Positions 25,752-34,847 of a DNA stretch of 46,471 bases are shown piece after piece. The notes under the pieces are model-generated. The model did no database searches. It was not told the DNA's origin and saw only the letters and a program-made list of their open reading frames with translations. The position numbers were made by a program, and so were the translations under genes. This stretch comes from an uncultured Porphyromonadaceae bacterium (GTDB lineage: Bacteria > Bacteroidota > Bacteroidia > Bacteroidales > Muribaculaceae), in contig CALEUL010000017.1 in assembly GCA_937921035.1 (NCBI GenBank), forward strand, positions 1 through 46,471, given 5' to 3'. Positions within the stretch are counted from its first letter, which is position 1, and each line of letters opens with the position of its first letter.

Positions 25752-27473
25752 TTAGAAGAGCTGGGTCTTGCGCGGGTTGATTACAATACCTGTGCCAAGG
25801 TCCTTGTCTTCTCCGTATTTATGGATTTTCTTGTCGGTGGGATCATAGTAGTTCACACCTGCTGCAGCGCCGGATGTATCTCCGGTTTCGGGACGGAAGC
25901 AGAAGTATACGCGACCCGAGTTCTTGTCGAGGGCGAACTGGGTTGTGTGCAGACCTTCGTCGGCTGTGGTGTTTACGGGGTCGGCATACATTGCGATGTA
26001 TGTGTTGGGTTTAGCATCGCTCGCGAGAGACTCTGTGATGGAGGGCAGATCGAAAACCAGGAAGCCGGAATCGGGGGCACGGCGCCATACATAGAGCTGT
26101 TTGTTGGTTTCGTCGATGGTGAAGGTTGTAATCTTCATGCCCGAGAGCAGGAAGGGTGCGGGCACGGGTACAGCCTCGGCTTCTTTCTGTGTCTTGTACA
26201 CGTCGGAATCGCGGTAGCGGAATATGCCTTCGCCGTTGTACTTCTTGCTCATCCACCACCAGCCGGCTTTGTCGTAGTAGAGGCCGGAAGTGATGGAACC
26301 GTAGCTTATGCCGCGGCCGTAGTAAGGCACGAAGTTGTTGCGCATGGTGTACTCTGCGCGTTCGGTGCTGGATACGTTGCTCTGAACGGCACCGCGTGTG
26401 CTGATGTCGACAGCCGAAACACCGGTGTTACGGTCGGTATAGTACAGCATGTTGTCGCGGATAACGCCGATGAAAGGATCCAGGAATGCGGCACCGCCCA
26501 CGTTGGTGATAACGGTGTTCACGTCGGTACCGTCGGCACGGAGAGCTGTGATAAGGCCGTCGCCGAGTACGCCGTCGGTGTCGTTGATGTAGTAGTACTG
26601 CTTGCCGGCGTCGAGGATGTAGATCCAGTCGTTGGTCTTGCCGTCCTCTTCAGGTTCGGCGTTGGACAGCAGAAGGTTGAATACTGTGGAGCCGGCGGAT
26701 ACGCCGAGGTCGTAGGGAAGAACCTTTGTACCTGCGGGTATGTTGTCGAGCAGTTTGTAGGCCTTGATGTTGCCCTTCATCTGTGCATAGTACAGAGTGG
26801 GAGCGGGTTCGGTAACGCCTACCTGAACGTTCAGATAGGAATCCTCCAGACGGCGGTTGGCGCCGTCTACATCGAAGTATGTGCGGATGTCGATGCGCTG
26901 CGAGCCGATGTTTGCGAACTTAACCTTGCCGGGATAGTCGATGTTGCCGTTTTCATCGGAATAACCGGTGAAGGTTGTCAGGGGCTGGCCATCCTCGGTG
27001 AATGTGCCGTCGGGGAATGTCCATTCGTATTTCACTTTCAGGTGCTCGGGGTTAGGCAGCTCCATGTTGAAGTCAACAAGGGTCTTGTTGAATTCGATGA
27101 TTTCGGTGCTGGTGGATTTAACGGTGAGCGTGGGAGTGATGTCGATAATAAGCAGGGGGTATTCGCGGTAGCCTTTGTCGTTTGTGAGGCGTACCTTGTA
27201 CATGCCGGCTTTTTCGTATTTGTGAGTCGGGTTGACTTCGTTGGAAGTTGTTCCGTCGCCAAAGTCCCAGGTGAAGTTACCTGTGCTGGACGATGTGTTG
27301 TTGAACTGGATAGTACTTACAACGTAGAAGTCGTATTTGTATTCATCCCCATCAACGGCATACGTGAAATCCACGTCGGGATTCGGGAAGAAATGCATTT
27401 CGGGGTCTTTGTCCACGCAGCCTGTCATGGCAAGCAGTGCGGCAGCTCCGAGAAAATATTTGCAGACTTTCAT
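25752..27473 (-). CDS. PKD-domain surface lipoprotein of the Sus-type locus
   Basis: 573 aa. The lipoprotein signal ends in MTGC (Cys19), followed by the acidic VDKDPE, which fits surface export. A PKD domain is at about 50-110 (NFTWDFGDGTTSNEVNPTHK), followed by a second beta domain (about 110-220) and a larger C-terminal beta-rich region that looks propeller-like. It probably acts as an accessory surface binder in the position of SusE/F. It is 17 bases after the preceding lipoprotein gene. Confidence 0.82.
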   Translation of the reverse strand: MKVCKYFLGAAALLAMTGCVDKDPEMHFFPNPDVDFTYAVDGDEYKYDFYVVSTIQFNNTSSSTGNFTWDFGDGTTSNEVNPTHKYEKAGMYKVRLTNDKGYREYPLLIIDITPTLTVKSTSTEIIEFNKTLVDFNMELPNPEHLKVKYEWTFPDGTFTEDGQPLTTFTGYSDENGNIDYPGKVKFANIGSQRIDIRTYFDVDGANRRLEDSYLNVQVGVTEPAPTLYYAQMKGNIKAYKLLDNIPAGTKVLPYDLGVSAGSTVFNLLLSNAEPEEDGKTNDWIYILDAGKQYYYINDTDGVLGDGLITALRADGTDVNTVITNVGGAAFLDPFIGVIRDNMLYYTDRNTGVSAVDISTRGAVQSNVSSTERAEYTMRNNFVPYYGRGISYGSITSGLYYDKAGWWWMSKKYNGEGIFRYRDSDVYKTQKEAEAVPVPAPFLLSGMKITTFTIDETNKQLYVWRRAPDSGFLVFDLPSITESLASDAKPNTYIAMYADPVNTTADEGLHTTQFALDKNSGRVYFCFRPETGDTSGAAAGVNYYDPTDKKIHKYGEDKDLGTGIVINPRKTQLF

Positions 27474-27490
27474 TTGTCGGTAGATTTAAC

Positions 27491-28609
27491 TTAGTTGAGG
27501 GTAATGGTTTTCTGTTCGGTTATCGAGGTAATGCCTTCGTATTCGGGAGCCGAAGCGTCGTTGAGACGGTCGGTGTCCTTGTCGTAGGCACGGAAGTTTG
27601 CCTCGAGGCTATAATTACGTGTGAACTCGATCTTGTAGTTGCTGTTCGCGTTGTCGTAAATCCAGTCCTTGAAAGGAATCTGTTCCAGGAGTGTACGGAA
27701 CTTGGGCAGGTACTCGGGACGTACGCTCACCTTTATGCCGCCTGTGTTGTCGTCGTAGCGGCAGAATACCCATGCGCAGGCGTTGTATACGGGATATATA
27801 ACCTGACCTTCGGAAGGGGTGTAGTCTTTGGCGACTTCGTTGTATACTGCGTTGCCGTCGGCGTCGACGGTTATGTAGTAGTAACCGGTGATTGCGCTTT
27901 CGTCGGCTTCTTTGGTAACGAACCATGCGTCGGATTTTGCGGATGTGCCGTTGTCGTCGCCGGAGAGGTCGAGGCCCTCGCAGGGAATGCCTGCACCCTT
28001 GATCTGCTCAAGAGTGAAAGCATAGTTGAGGAACACGGTGCGGAGAGCGTTGTAGTACGAGTCGGCGGTCTCCGTGTCGGTGAGGTATCCTATCACTTTT
28101 TCGCAGAAAGTTTTCTCGAAATCGGCGGGATAGTAGGTGTCGAAACGTTCCTGGTCCCATTCGGTGGGCTCAACCCAGCTTACAGGTGCGAAAGTGCGCG
28201 AAGTAGGCACTTCGCCGGTCATAACGTATTCGTGGCCGTTCCAGTTGTTTTCGTCGTGGGGGAATGAAGCGTAGCACTGGAAGGAGCGAACGGTGTCGGT
28301 CTGTGCGGCAGACTGTTTGTAGGAGAGCGATGCGCCGCCGAGAGTAGCGCTGACAGCGGCGTTGTCGGCGCGGAGCATCTGGTACCATACTTCGGCGCGC
28401 AGGGGAGTGCGTCCCGGTTCTACGGTATATTTACCCTTGAAGGAGAAGGGCTCGCCGGCCTTGCAGGCTGTAGAAGCCACTTCCCAGTACACGGTGGGTA
28501 CTGCCTGTCCCACCTGTGCGATGTCGGGAATGAGGTCGTGGTTTGCGCACGAGCCCAGTGTGAGGGCAGCGGTAGCGGCAAAGAGCACTTTTGTATATTT
28601 GATTTTCAT
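27491..28609 (-). CDS. Uncharacterised lipoprotein of the Sus-type locus
   Basis: 372 aa with a lipobox at LGSC (Cys21). An N-terminal Ig-like beta domain (about 35-140) is followed by a helical and beta C-terminal region. No catalytic motif is seen. The position straight after susD suggests a surface accessory protein. It may belong to the DUF4843 family, but I cannot settle this by eye. Confidence 0.75.
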   Translation of the reverse strand: MKIKYTKVLFAATAALTLGSCANHDLIPDIAQVGQAVPTVYWEVASTACKAGEPFSFKGKYTVEPGRTPLRAEVWYQMLRADNAAVSATLGGASLSYKQSAAQTDTVRSFQCYASFPHDENNWNGHEYVMTGEVPTSRTFAPVSWVEPTEWDQERFDTYYPADFEKTFCEKVIGYLTDTETADSYYNALRTVFLNYAFTLEQIKGAGIPCEGLDLSGDDNGTSAKSDAWFVTKEADESAITGYYYITVDADGNAVYNEVAKDYTPSEGQVIYPVYNACAWVFCRYDDNTGGIKVSVRPEYLPKFRTLLEQIPFKDWIYDNANSNYKIEFTRNYSLEANFRAYDKDTDRLNDASAPEYEGITSITEQKTITLN

Positions 28610-28641
28610 AGTGATGCTTTGTTAATTAGGTGGTAACGGGC

Positions 28642-30486
28642 TTAATCTTCTGTGAGCGATTTAACAACGCCGTAGTCTTCGGCCCAGATCATAGGCTTGC
28701 GTAGCCACTGGGGATTTTTGGATGCGCCAAGGCGCTCAAGTTCTCCGAGGTTGTATTTTTCTTCGGTCTCGGGGTCGTAGTTCATGCGCTGGATCCAAGT
28801 ACGTTCCTGTTCGGCAACTGTGAGGCCGTCGATCCAGTGTGCGGCATAGAGGTTGTAGGGACGGCGCAGGGTCGGGTAGATGATTTCCTGGGCGTCGCCT
28901 ATACCGATGGCGTTGCGGTTGTTGGAATAGTGGTAGCGGCGCATGTCGGTCCACTGTTCGGGCTGCAGGTACATTGCAATGTACTTCTGAATCATCAGAT
29001 CCGAGAGGGTGAACTTGGATTCGTCGAAGAAGTAGTGCTTGTTGCCTACCTCGCTGCAGGGCTTGCAGCGTTTTACGCCTTCGTTCTCGAAGAAAGCGGT
29101 GCAGATGCGTTCGTAGCGGTCGGTAGCGGTCTGGCCAGCGGGTTCGTTGCCGTCGGCGGGATATTTGCCGTCGTTGCGTGCCAGATAGTCGTCGAGCTGG
29201 CGCTGAACGTTCCACTTGGTAGCTTCTTTAGTCAGACGGCATGCCTCGGCCTTGTCGCCCATCCAGTATTTTGCCTCAGCCTGGATGAACACCAGTTCTT
29301 CCATCGTGAAGATGGGGTTGTAGCTCTGGGTAGTGGCGTTGTAGGCGTTGCAGTAGAGGTTGGGGAAGTGTGCCTGCTTGTAGGTAGCGTCGGCGCCGAT
29401 GTTGTTCTCGAGGTAGCGGATCATCACAGCCTCGGAGGACGATGTGGAGGAAACCGGGCCTTTCTGCGGTTTTACGAGGAAGAACAGACGGGGGTCGGTG
29501 CCGTAGCCGTTTTCACGGTCCCAGCGGCCCTGCTGACCTTCTACGCCGGGGTTGAGGATACCCATGCAGTCCTGAATGAAGAATTTGGAGGGGACGGCCT
29601 CGTTGAGGGCGTTGTTACGCGATTCCCATGCGTTGATTTTGGGCTGGGCGGCGCACCAGGGGTTGGCTGCTTCGCCTACAGCTTCTTCGTTGTAGTAGTA
29701 ACGGGGCTCGTTGCCGAACCATTCGCCGTATTTGAGGTCGCCGGAACGCCATGTGTTGATGGCTGCGGTGGCGGCGTCGTAAATTTTCTGGCAAGTGGCG
29801 GGTGAACGGTCGATGTTGGGGATGTTACGCAGCAGGATGCGTGCCTTGAGGGCCTGTACAAGACCTTTCCAGTTGTTCATGTTGCCTGCGTATACACGGT
29901 CCTGATCTTCGCCGATAACCATGTTGGATTCGCTCAGACCGTATGCGGGGTCGTCGTAGAGACGGATAAGTTCGTCGGCTTCCTCGAGCATCCATTTGTA
30001 GATGGAGGCCTGGGTGTCGTAGTGCGGCGAGTTGCTTGTATATGCCTCGGAGCGCGGCATGTCGCCCCAGGCGTCGGTTGTGAGCTGAGTGCTCATCAGT
30101 TTGATGGTGCGGGCAATCAGTTCGTAGTTGGGTGAGCCGAGTTTCTTGCTGTTTGCGATAAGCTCGTTGCCGTTTACGCCGATATCATAGAAGTGGCGGC
30201 GCCACTGCGGATGACGGTTAACGCTCAGGAACTCCCAGCCGTTCTTGTAGGGATAGGAGCCGGTTGTTGCCTTGCCCATTGTGGTGAGGCACTGCGAGAG
30301 ATATACGTAGTACTCTGCGTGGTCGTAGTTGACCTGGCTGGCGTAGAACACCAGAACGGGCAGACCGAGCTGTGCGGTGTTTGCGTGTGCGACGTCGGGG
30401 TTGACGTTCTCAACCAGTGTATCGTCGCAGCCTGTAGCTGCCAGCATTACTGCTGTCGCAAGCCCGAAAAGTTTTATTTTGTTCAT
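28642..30486 (-). CDS. SusD/RagB-type nutrient-binding lipoprotein (SusD-like_2)
   Basis: 614 aa. The signal ends in ATGC (Cys20) followed by Asp-Asp, a surface-export type start. The helical SusD fold is indicated by AIYKWM-like helices (ASIYKWMLEEADELI) and the C-terminal NYDPETEEKYN. It forms the lid on the SusC pore and captures the nutrient. Members of this subfamily are reported with peptide-linked as well as glycan-linked transporters, so the ligand should be left open. It is 15 bases after susC. Confidence 0.92.
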   Translation of the reverse strand: MNKIKLFGLATAVMLAATGCDDTLVENVNPDVAHANTAQLGLPVLVFYASQVNYDHAEYYVYLSQCLTTMGKATTGSYPYKNGWEFLSVNRHPQWRRHFYDIGVNGNELIANSKKLGSPNYELIARTIKLMSTQLTTDAWGDMPRSEAYTSNSPHYDTQASIYKWMLEEADELIRLYDDPAYGLSESNMVIGEDQDRVYAGNMNNWKGLVQALKARILLRNIPNIDRSPATCQKIYDAATAAINTWRSGDLKYGEWFGNEPRYYYNEEAVGEAANPWCAAQPKINAWESRNNALNEAVPSKFFIQDCMGILNPGVEGQQGRWDRENGYGTDPRLFFLVKPQKGPVSSTSSSEAVMIRYLENNIGADATYKQAHFPNLYCNAYNATTQSYNPIFTMEELVFIQAEAKYWMGDKAEACRLTKEATKWNVQRQLDDYLARNDGKYPADGNEPAGQTATDRYERICTAFFENEGVKRCKPCSEVGNKHYFFDESKFTLSDLMIQKYIAMYLQPEQWTDMRRYHYSNNRNAIGIGDAQEIIYPTLRRPYNLYAAHWIDGLTVAEQERTWIQRMNYDPETEEKYNLGELERLGASKNPQWLRKPMIWAEDYGVVKSLTED

Positions 30487-30501
30487 AGCTGAATGTACTG
30501 A

Positions 30502-33500
30502 TTAGAAGGTAACATTGAGGTTGATGTTGTAGGAGCGCATGGAGGGTACGCTGTAGTTGTCGATACCCATAGCGCCCGTACCGCGTACGGCACCCGGCAT
30601 CACCTGCGGGTCGACGCCCGAATACTTGGTGAGCAGGAACAGGTTGCGGGCGGTGAACGACAGCTTGAGGCCCTTTACAGGGTTGCGGCTGCCGAGGCGG
30701 CGCATCATGTCGGAGAAGTCGTAGGCTGCGGTAACGTAGCTGAGACGGAGGTATGAACCGTCTTCGACGAAGTTGGACGATACGTTGTATACGTAGTTGG
30801 TGATAACGGAGGAGTCCAGGATGACGGGAGTAGTGTTGGGGGCATAGGAGCCGTCGGGCTGCTCAACAACGCCATTGAACACAACTTTGTGGTTGCGGTA
30901 CTTGGAGCTGCGGGCATCCATGCCGCTGCTCATGAGGCTGCGTCCGGTTATGTTTGCGACGTCGCCGCCGATACGGCCGTCGAAGAGGAAGCCGAACGAG
31001 AGGTTCTTCCATGTGAAGGTGGAGTTAAGGCCGATGAGGCAGTCGGGTTCGCGGTTGCCGATGTAGGTATCCTTCTTGGGAGAAATCATGGGCAGACCGT
31101 TCTGGTCGATGATAACCTGGCCGTCGTCGGTGCGCAGGTAGTCCTTACCGGAGATACCGGTGGTAGACTGGCCGGCGTATGCCGAAACGAAGATGTCGCC
31201 GTACTGGCCGTTGGTGATTTCGCTCACCTGCTCGGGCAGAGATTTAACGCGGCCGCGGTTCATTGTGAAGTTCAGGGTAGCGGTCCACTGGAAGTCCTTG
31301 GAGCGGAGAATGTCCTGGGTAAGGGTTGCCTCGATACCGCGGTTCTCGATTGTACCCTCGTTGCGGGTCTGGAGAATGGTACCGGAAGCGGGCGATACGC
31401 GGACGGTGAGAATCTGGTTGTCTACCGTGGTATTGTAGTAGCCGACGTCCAGGCGGGTGCGGTTGTTGAAGAAACGCAGGTCGGCGCCGATTTCCCAGGT
31501 GCTGGTCATTTCAGGCTCGAGTTGGATTGCGGTGGAGCGGGTGGGGTCGACACCGAAACCGCCGTCGGGGAAGTTTGTCCACTGCTTATAGTTGCTGGAG
31601 AATACGTTGGCGGGAGCGTCCTTGCCGACCTTTGCCCAGTTACCGCGGATTTTACCGTAGTTGAATACGGGGCTTTGAATTTTGAAGAGTTCGCTGAAGA
31701 TGATACCGCCGGTGAAGGAGGGATAGAAGTAGTGTGATTTAACCTGCTTGAGAGTGGAGGAACCGTCCATACGGCCGGTGGCCGACAGCTGGATAACCTT
31801 GTTGTAGTCGAATCGGAGTTCGCCGAAGTAGCCGTACTTGTTGGTGCTGGAGTGGCTCATATACAGCTGATAGTCGCCGGTGCCGACACCGAAGTAGCGG
31901 GAGTCGAGGTTGTTGAAGGAGTAGAAGTCGCCGTCGAGTACGAAGTGCTTGCCGCCGAAGTTGCCGGAGAGGCCTTTGGATTCGGTGTACTCGGCACCGA
32001 GGAAGAAGTTGAGGTTGAAGTCGTCGTTAATCTCCCAGTAGTAGTTACCGAGGACCTGTGCGGTGAAGCGTTCGCTGCGCGAAGGATCGTAGACAACTGT
32101 ACCCATGCGTGCGTGGAAGTCTTCGAGCAGGGTTTCGTCCCATGTAGTGGTGGCGAATTCCTTGCGGTCGCTGCTGTAGCGGGGAACGGTCATAGACTCG
32201 TAGTTGCTGAAACCTTTGTCGTAGTTCACCTTGCCGGTGAATGTGAGGTTACGGATGGGTTCGTACTGGATGCTACCGTTTACGATGATACGCGAGCTTT
32301 GTGTCTCGCTCTTGTCCATGTAGCGGCTGTAGTAGGGCGAGAGACCTGCGTCGATGCGCTGGCGTGCGGTGAGAATGTCCCAGTCGTCGTAGCGGCAGGC
32401 CCAGTTGGGCAGGCCGTTTTCGAGAACGTAGTCGCTCATGTCGCGGTTGATGGCCCAGCCGTATACGGTGGACATACTGTTGCCGAATCCGCGCGACTTG
32501 GTATCCACAAAGTTGGTGGACAGCATGATTTTAACCTGCTTGGAGGGGTTGAACTCGCCTTTTACGAAAACGTTGAGTTTTTTCTTGTAGTCCTGAGGTA
32601 CAACGCCCTGGTTGTCCATATAACCTACGGAAGCGTATGCCGAGAAGAGCTCGTTGCCGCCGGAGATGGACATGTCGTACTTCTGCATGAAGCCTGTTCC
32701 GAGGAATTTGCCTACGTTGTCGTAGATTTTGTCGGAATCCTGACGACGGGGACCCCAGCCGCCCTGGCTGTTAACGTTGGTGAAGCCGCCGGAACCGCTG
32801 ATGTACGTGTTCTGCAGCGGGGGAGTGTCGAGAACGTTGCTCCATTCCCAGCCGCCGTTCACGGTAACGGTGATCTTGCCGTCTTTACCGCCCTTGGTGG
32901 TGATGAGGATAACGCCGTTGGCACCTTCCTGACCGTAGAGCGCTGAAGCTGCAGCACCTTTAAGAACCGACATGCTTTCGATATCGGCGGGGTTGAGGTC
33001 GGCCATCGACGAACCGCCGCCACGGATAGGCATGCCGTCGACAACGAACAGAGGTTCGTTGTTCTGGCTGGGGTTCACCGACGAGATTGCGCGCACGATA
33101 ATCTGCGAAGCTGCGTTTGGCGAACCGCCGGAGTTGGATACCTGAAGGCCGGATACCTTACCCTGCAGCGAGCTTACGAAGTTGGCGCTCTGGCCTGCGG
33201 TAACGTCGTCGGACTTAAGTTCCTGAACCGAGAAGTTCAGTTTTGATTTTTCCTGGCTCTGACCCATAGCGGTAACAACCACTTCGGAGAGAACTTCGGA
33301 ATTTTCGGCGAGGCGTACGTCGATAACGGACTTGCCTGCTGTTTTAACTTCCTGGGGTTTCATACCTACAAAGGAGAAAACCAGGGTAGCGTTGTTGTCG
33401 GGGACGTTGATGGAGTATTTGCCATCAATGTCGGTAACGGCCCCGCCTTGTTGTCCTTTCACGGTAACGGAACATCCGATAACGGGTTCGCCGTCGGATT

Positions 33501-33585
33501 CCTGGGTAACCGTGCCGGTCACTGTACGGCCAAAGCCAGTAAGTGCCAAAAGGGAAAATAACAGTAAGAATAGCTGTTTTTTCAT
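30502..33585 (-). CDS. SusC/RagA-type TonB-dependent outer-membrane transporter
   Basis: 1027 aa. After a signal peptide comes a carboxypeptidase-like beta domain (about 20-100, TVTQESDGEPVIGCSVTVKG), a plug domain (about 115-230, with VLKGAAASALYGQEGANGVI), then the 22-strand barrel ending in SMRSYNINLNVTF. It imports oligomers across the outer membrane using TonB energy. It is the first gene of the seven-gene locus; a TAAGTTTG promoter element lies about 95 bases upstream. No ECF sigma or hybrid two-component gene adjoins it. Confidence 0.95.
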   Translation of the reverse strand: MKKQLFLLLFSLLALTGFGRTVTGTVTQESDGEPVIGCSVTVKGQQGGAVTDIDGKYSINVPDNNATLVFSFVGMKPQEVKTAGKSVIDVRLAENSEVLSEVVVTAMGQSQEKSKLNFSVQELKSDDVTAGQSANFVSSLQGKVSGLQVSNSGGSPNAASQIIVRAISSVNPSQNNEPLFVVDGMPIRGGGSSMADLNPADIESMSVLKGAAASALYGQEGANGVILITTKGGKDGKITVTVNGGWEWSNVLDTPPLQNTYISGSGGFTNVNSQGGWGPRRQDSDKIYDNVGKFLGTGFMQKYDMSISGGNELFSAYASVGYMDNQGVVPQDYKKKLNVFVKGEFNPSKQVKIMLSTNFVDTKSRGFGNSMSTVYGWAINRDMSDYVLENGLPNWACRYDDWDILTARQRIDAGLSPYYSRYMDKSETQSSRIIVNGSIQYEPIRNLTFTGKVNYDKGFSNYESMTVPRYSSDRKEFATTTWDETLLEDFHARMGTVVYDPSRSERFTAQVLGNYYWEINDDFNLNFFLGAEYTESKGLSGNFGGKHFVLDGDFYSFNNLDSRYFGVGTGDYQLYMSHSSTNKYGYFGELRFDYNKVIQLSATGRMDGSSTLKQVKSHYFYPSFTGGIIFSELFKIQSPVFNYGKIRGNWAKVGKDAPANVFSSNYKQWTNFPDGGFGVDPTRSTAIQLEPEMTSTWEIGADLRFFNNRTRLDVGYYNTTVDNQILTVRVSPASGTILQTRNEGTIENRGIEATLTQDILRSKDFQWTATLNFTMNRGRVKSLPEQVSEITNGQYGDIFVSAYAGQSTTGISGKDYLRTDDGQVIIDQNGLPMISPKKDTYIGNREPDCLIGLNSTFTWKNLSFGFLFDGRIGGDVANITGRSLMSSGMDARSSKYRNHKVVFNGVVEQPDGSYAPNTTPVILDSSVITNYVYNVSSNFVEDGSYLRLSYVTAAYDFSDMMRRLGSRNPVKGLKLSFTARNLFLLTKYSGVDPQVMPGAVRGTGAMGIDNYSVPSMRSYNINLNVTF

Positions 33586-33680
33586 GGTTGGTTCATTAAT
33601 TTATATTCAAGTTTGTTTGTTTTACGGTTGTTGTGATTGGTTTAGACAAGACTTTTTAAGTCCTTTTTTGATATGTAGTA

Positions 33681-33688
33681 CAAACTTA
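33681..33688 (-). promoter_or_regulatory. -7 element TAAGTTTG of the susC operon
   Basis: Exact TAnnTTTG match on the minus strand, about 95 bases before the susC ATG. The leader contains a small GACTT/AAGTC hairpin at 33650-33662. No clear TTTG is seen 20 bases upstream. The rest of 33689-33817 is AT-rich without a gene. Confidence 0.5.
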
Positions 33689-33817
33689 GTACATATTTTC
33701 GAAATAGCATATAAAAATTGCAGTATTTTTGCAAAAATTAATAATCAGACGGTAATTTTAACACAGAAAGTTTAAATTAAGTCTCTCCACTTTTCTCTTT
33801 AATGTTGCTCTTGGTTC

Positions 33818-33862
33818 AAAAAGCGGCCACATAACACTTTTATTAGATGTGTTACGTGGCCG
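33818..33862 (-). terminator. Terminator of the topA-pseudouridine synthase operon
   Basis: A long stem joins 33824-33836 with 33850-33862 (CGGCCAC and TAACAC blocks with one mismatch). On the minus strand it is followed by TTTTT (33818-33822). It lies 26 bases after the pseudouridine synthase stop. Confidence 0.75.
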
Positions 33863-33887
33863 GCATGGGTATGTTTTGTGGAAAGGG

Positions 33888-34847
33888 TCAGTCTGTGGGA
33901 CGGTCGAAGGAAAAAGCTCCTACGAGGCGGAAGAATCCTGTCGGCAGCTGAGATGTGAAGCACATATCGCGGCGCGAGGTAGGATGCACAAAACGCAGGG
34001 TGCGCGCATGGAGGCACAGGCGGTGTATGGGCGATGGTTTGGCGCCGTAGCGGCGATCGCCCACGATAGGGTGTCCCCGATCTTTCATGTGCACGCGAAT
34101 CTGGTTTTTGCGGCCTGTGGCGAGGCTTAGCTGCACCATTGAATATGGCTGCCGTTTTTTGAGTGTAGTGTAATACGTTACAGCCAGCTGTCCTTCGCCG
34201 GGCTTTTTGGTGGAGTATACTTCGTGAGCCGAGTTTTCGGCCAGATAGGAGCGTATCTCGCCTTCGGCAGGCTCGAGCTCGCCCTCGATAACGGCCACAT
34301 ACTTGCGTTCCAGCACCATATTGTTCCAGTTATGCTGCATCGTTTCCTTGGCCTTGATGTTTTTTGCGAACATCATCAGTCCGGTGGTGTCGCGGTCGAG
34401 CCGATGGACGATAAACAGTTTGTTGCGCGGGTCTTTGCGCTTGAGATATTCGCGCAGGATGGAATATGCCGTCTGCTCGTTTGGTTTGTCGGTGCCCATA
34501 GACAGCAGGCCGTATCCTTTGTCGATGATGATTATGTCGTCGTCCTCGTATACCAGCTGTAGGCGCGGGTGCGAGAATACCTGGAATTCGCGAGTGGTGT
34601 TTACTTTCACCTTGTCGCCGGCGTAGAGTGGGGTGTCGAACAGCGTGGTAACGTTGTCGCCCACCATCACCTGACGGTGCTTCAGCATTTCTTTTACCGT
34701 GGTGCGCTTTTTGTCCGGCATGGCTGTGAAGAGGAAGTCCAGCAGGCCGTTTGGCGCTCCGTCGGGCACGGTGAATTCAATGATATTGTCGGGGCGGAAT
34801 GTGCCGGGACGCGATCCGGGCTTTGCCGCGAGTATTTTTTTTGCCAT
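33888..34847 (-). CDS. RluA-family pseudouridine synthase
   Basis: 319 aa. The RluA motif HRLDRDTTG contains catalytic Asp151; a short S4-like N-terminal part (about 25-90) precedes it, and LATGRKNQIRVHM is in the C-terminal half. It modifies uridine in rRNA or tRNA; which site is unknown. The start overlaps the topA stop by one base, so the two genes are coupled. Confidence 0.93.
   Translation of the reverse strand: MAKKILAAKPGSRPGTFRPDNIIEFTVPDGAPNGLLDFLFTAMPDKKRTTVKEMLKHRQVMVGDNVTTLFDTPLYAGDKVKVNTTREFQVFSHPRLQLVYEDDDIIIIDKGYGLLSMGTDKPNEQTAYSILREYLKRKDPRNKLFIVHRLDRDTTGLMMFAKNIKAKETMQHNWNNMVLERKYVAVIEGELEPAEGEIRSYLAENSAHEVYSTKKPGEGQLAVTYYTTLKKRQPYSMVQLSLATGRKNQIRVHMKDRGHPIVGDRRYGAKPSPIHRLCLHARTLRFVHPTSRRDMCFTSQLPTGFFRLVGAFSFDRPTD

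Noticed and set aside
25821..27494. 557-aa open frame on the plus strand opposite the PKD lipoprotein
   Set aside because: Antisense shadow of a clear lipoprotein gene; no domain seen.
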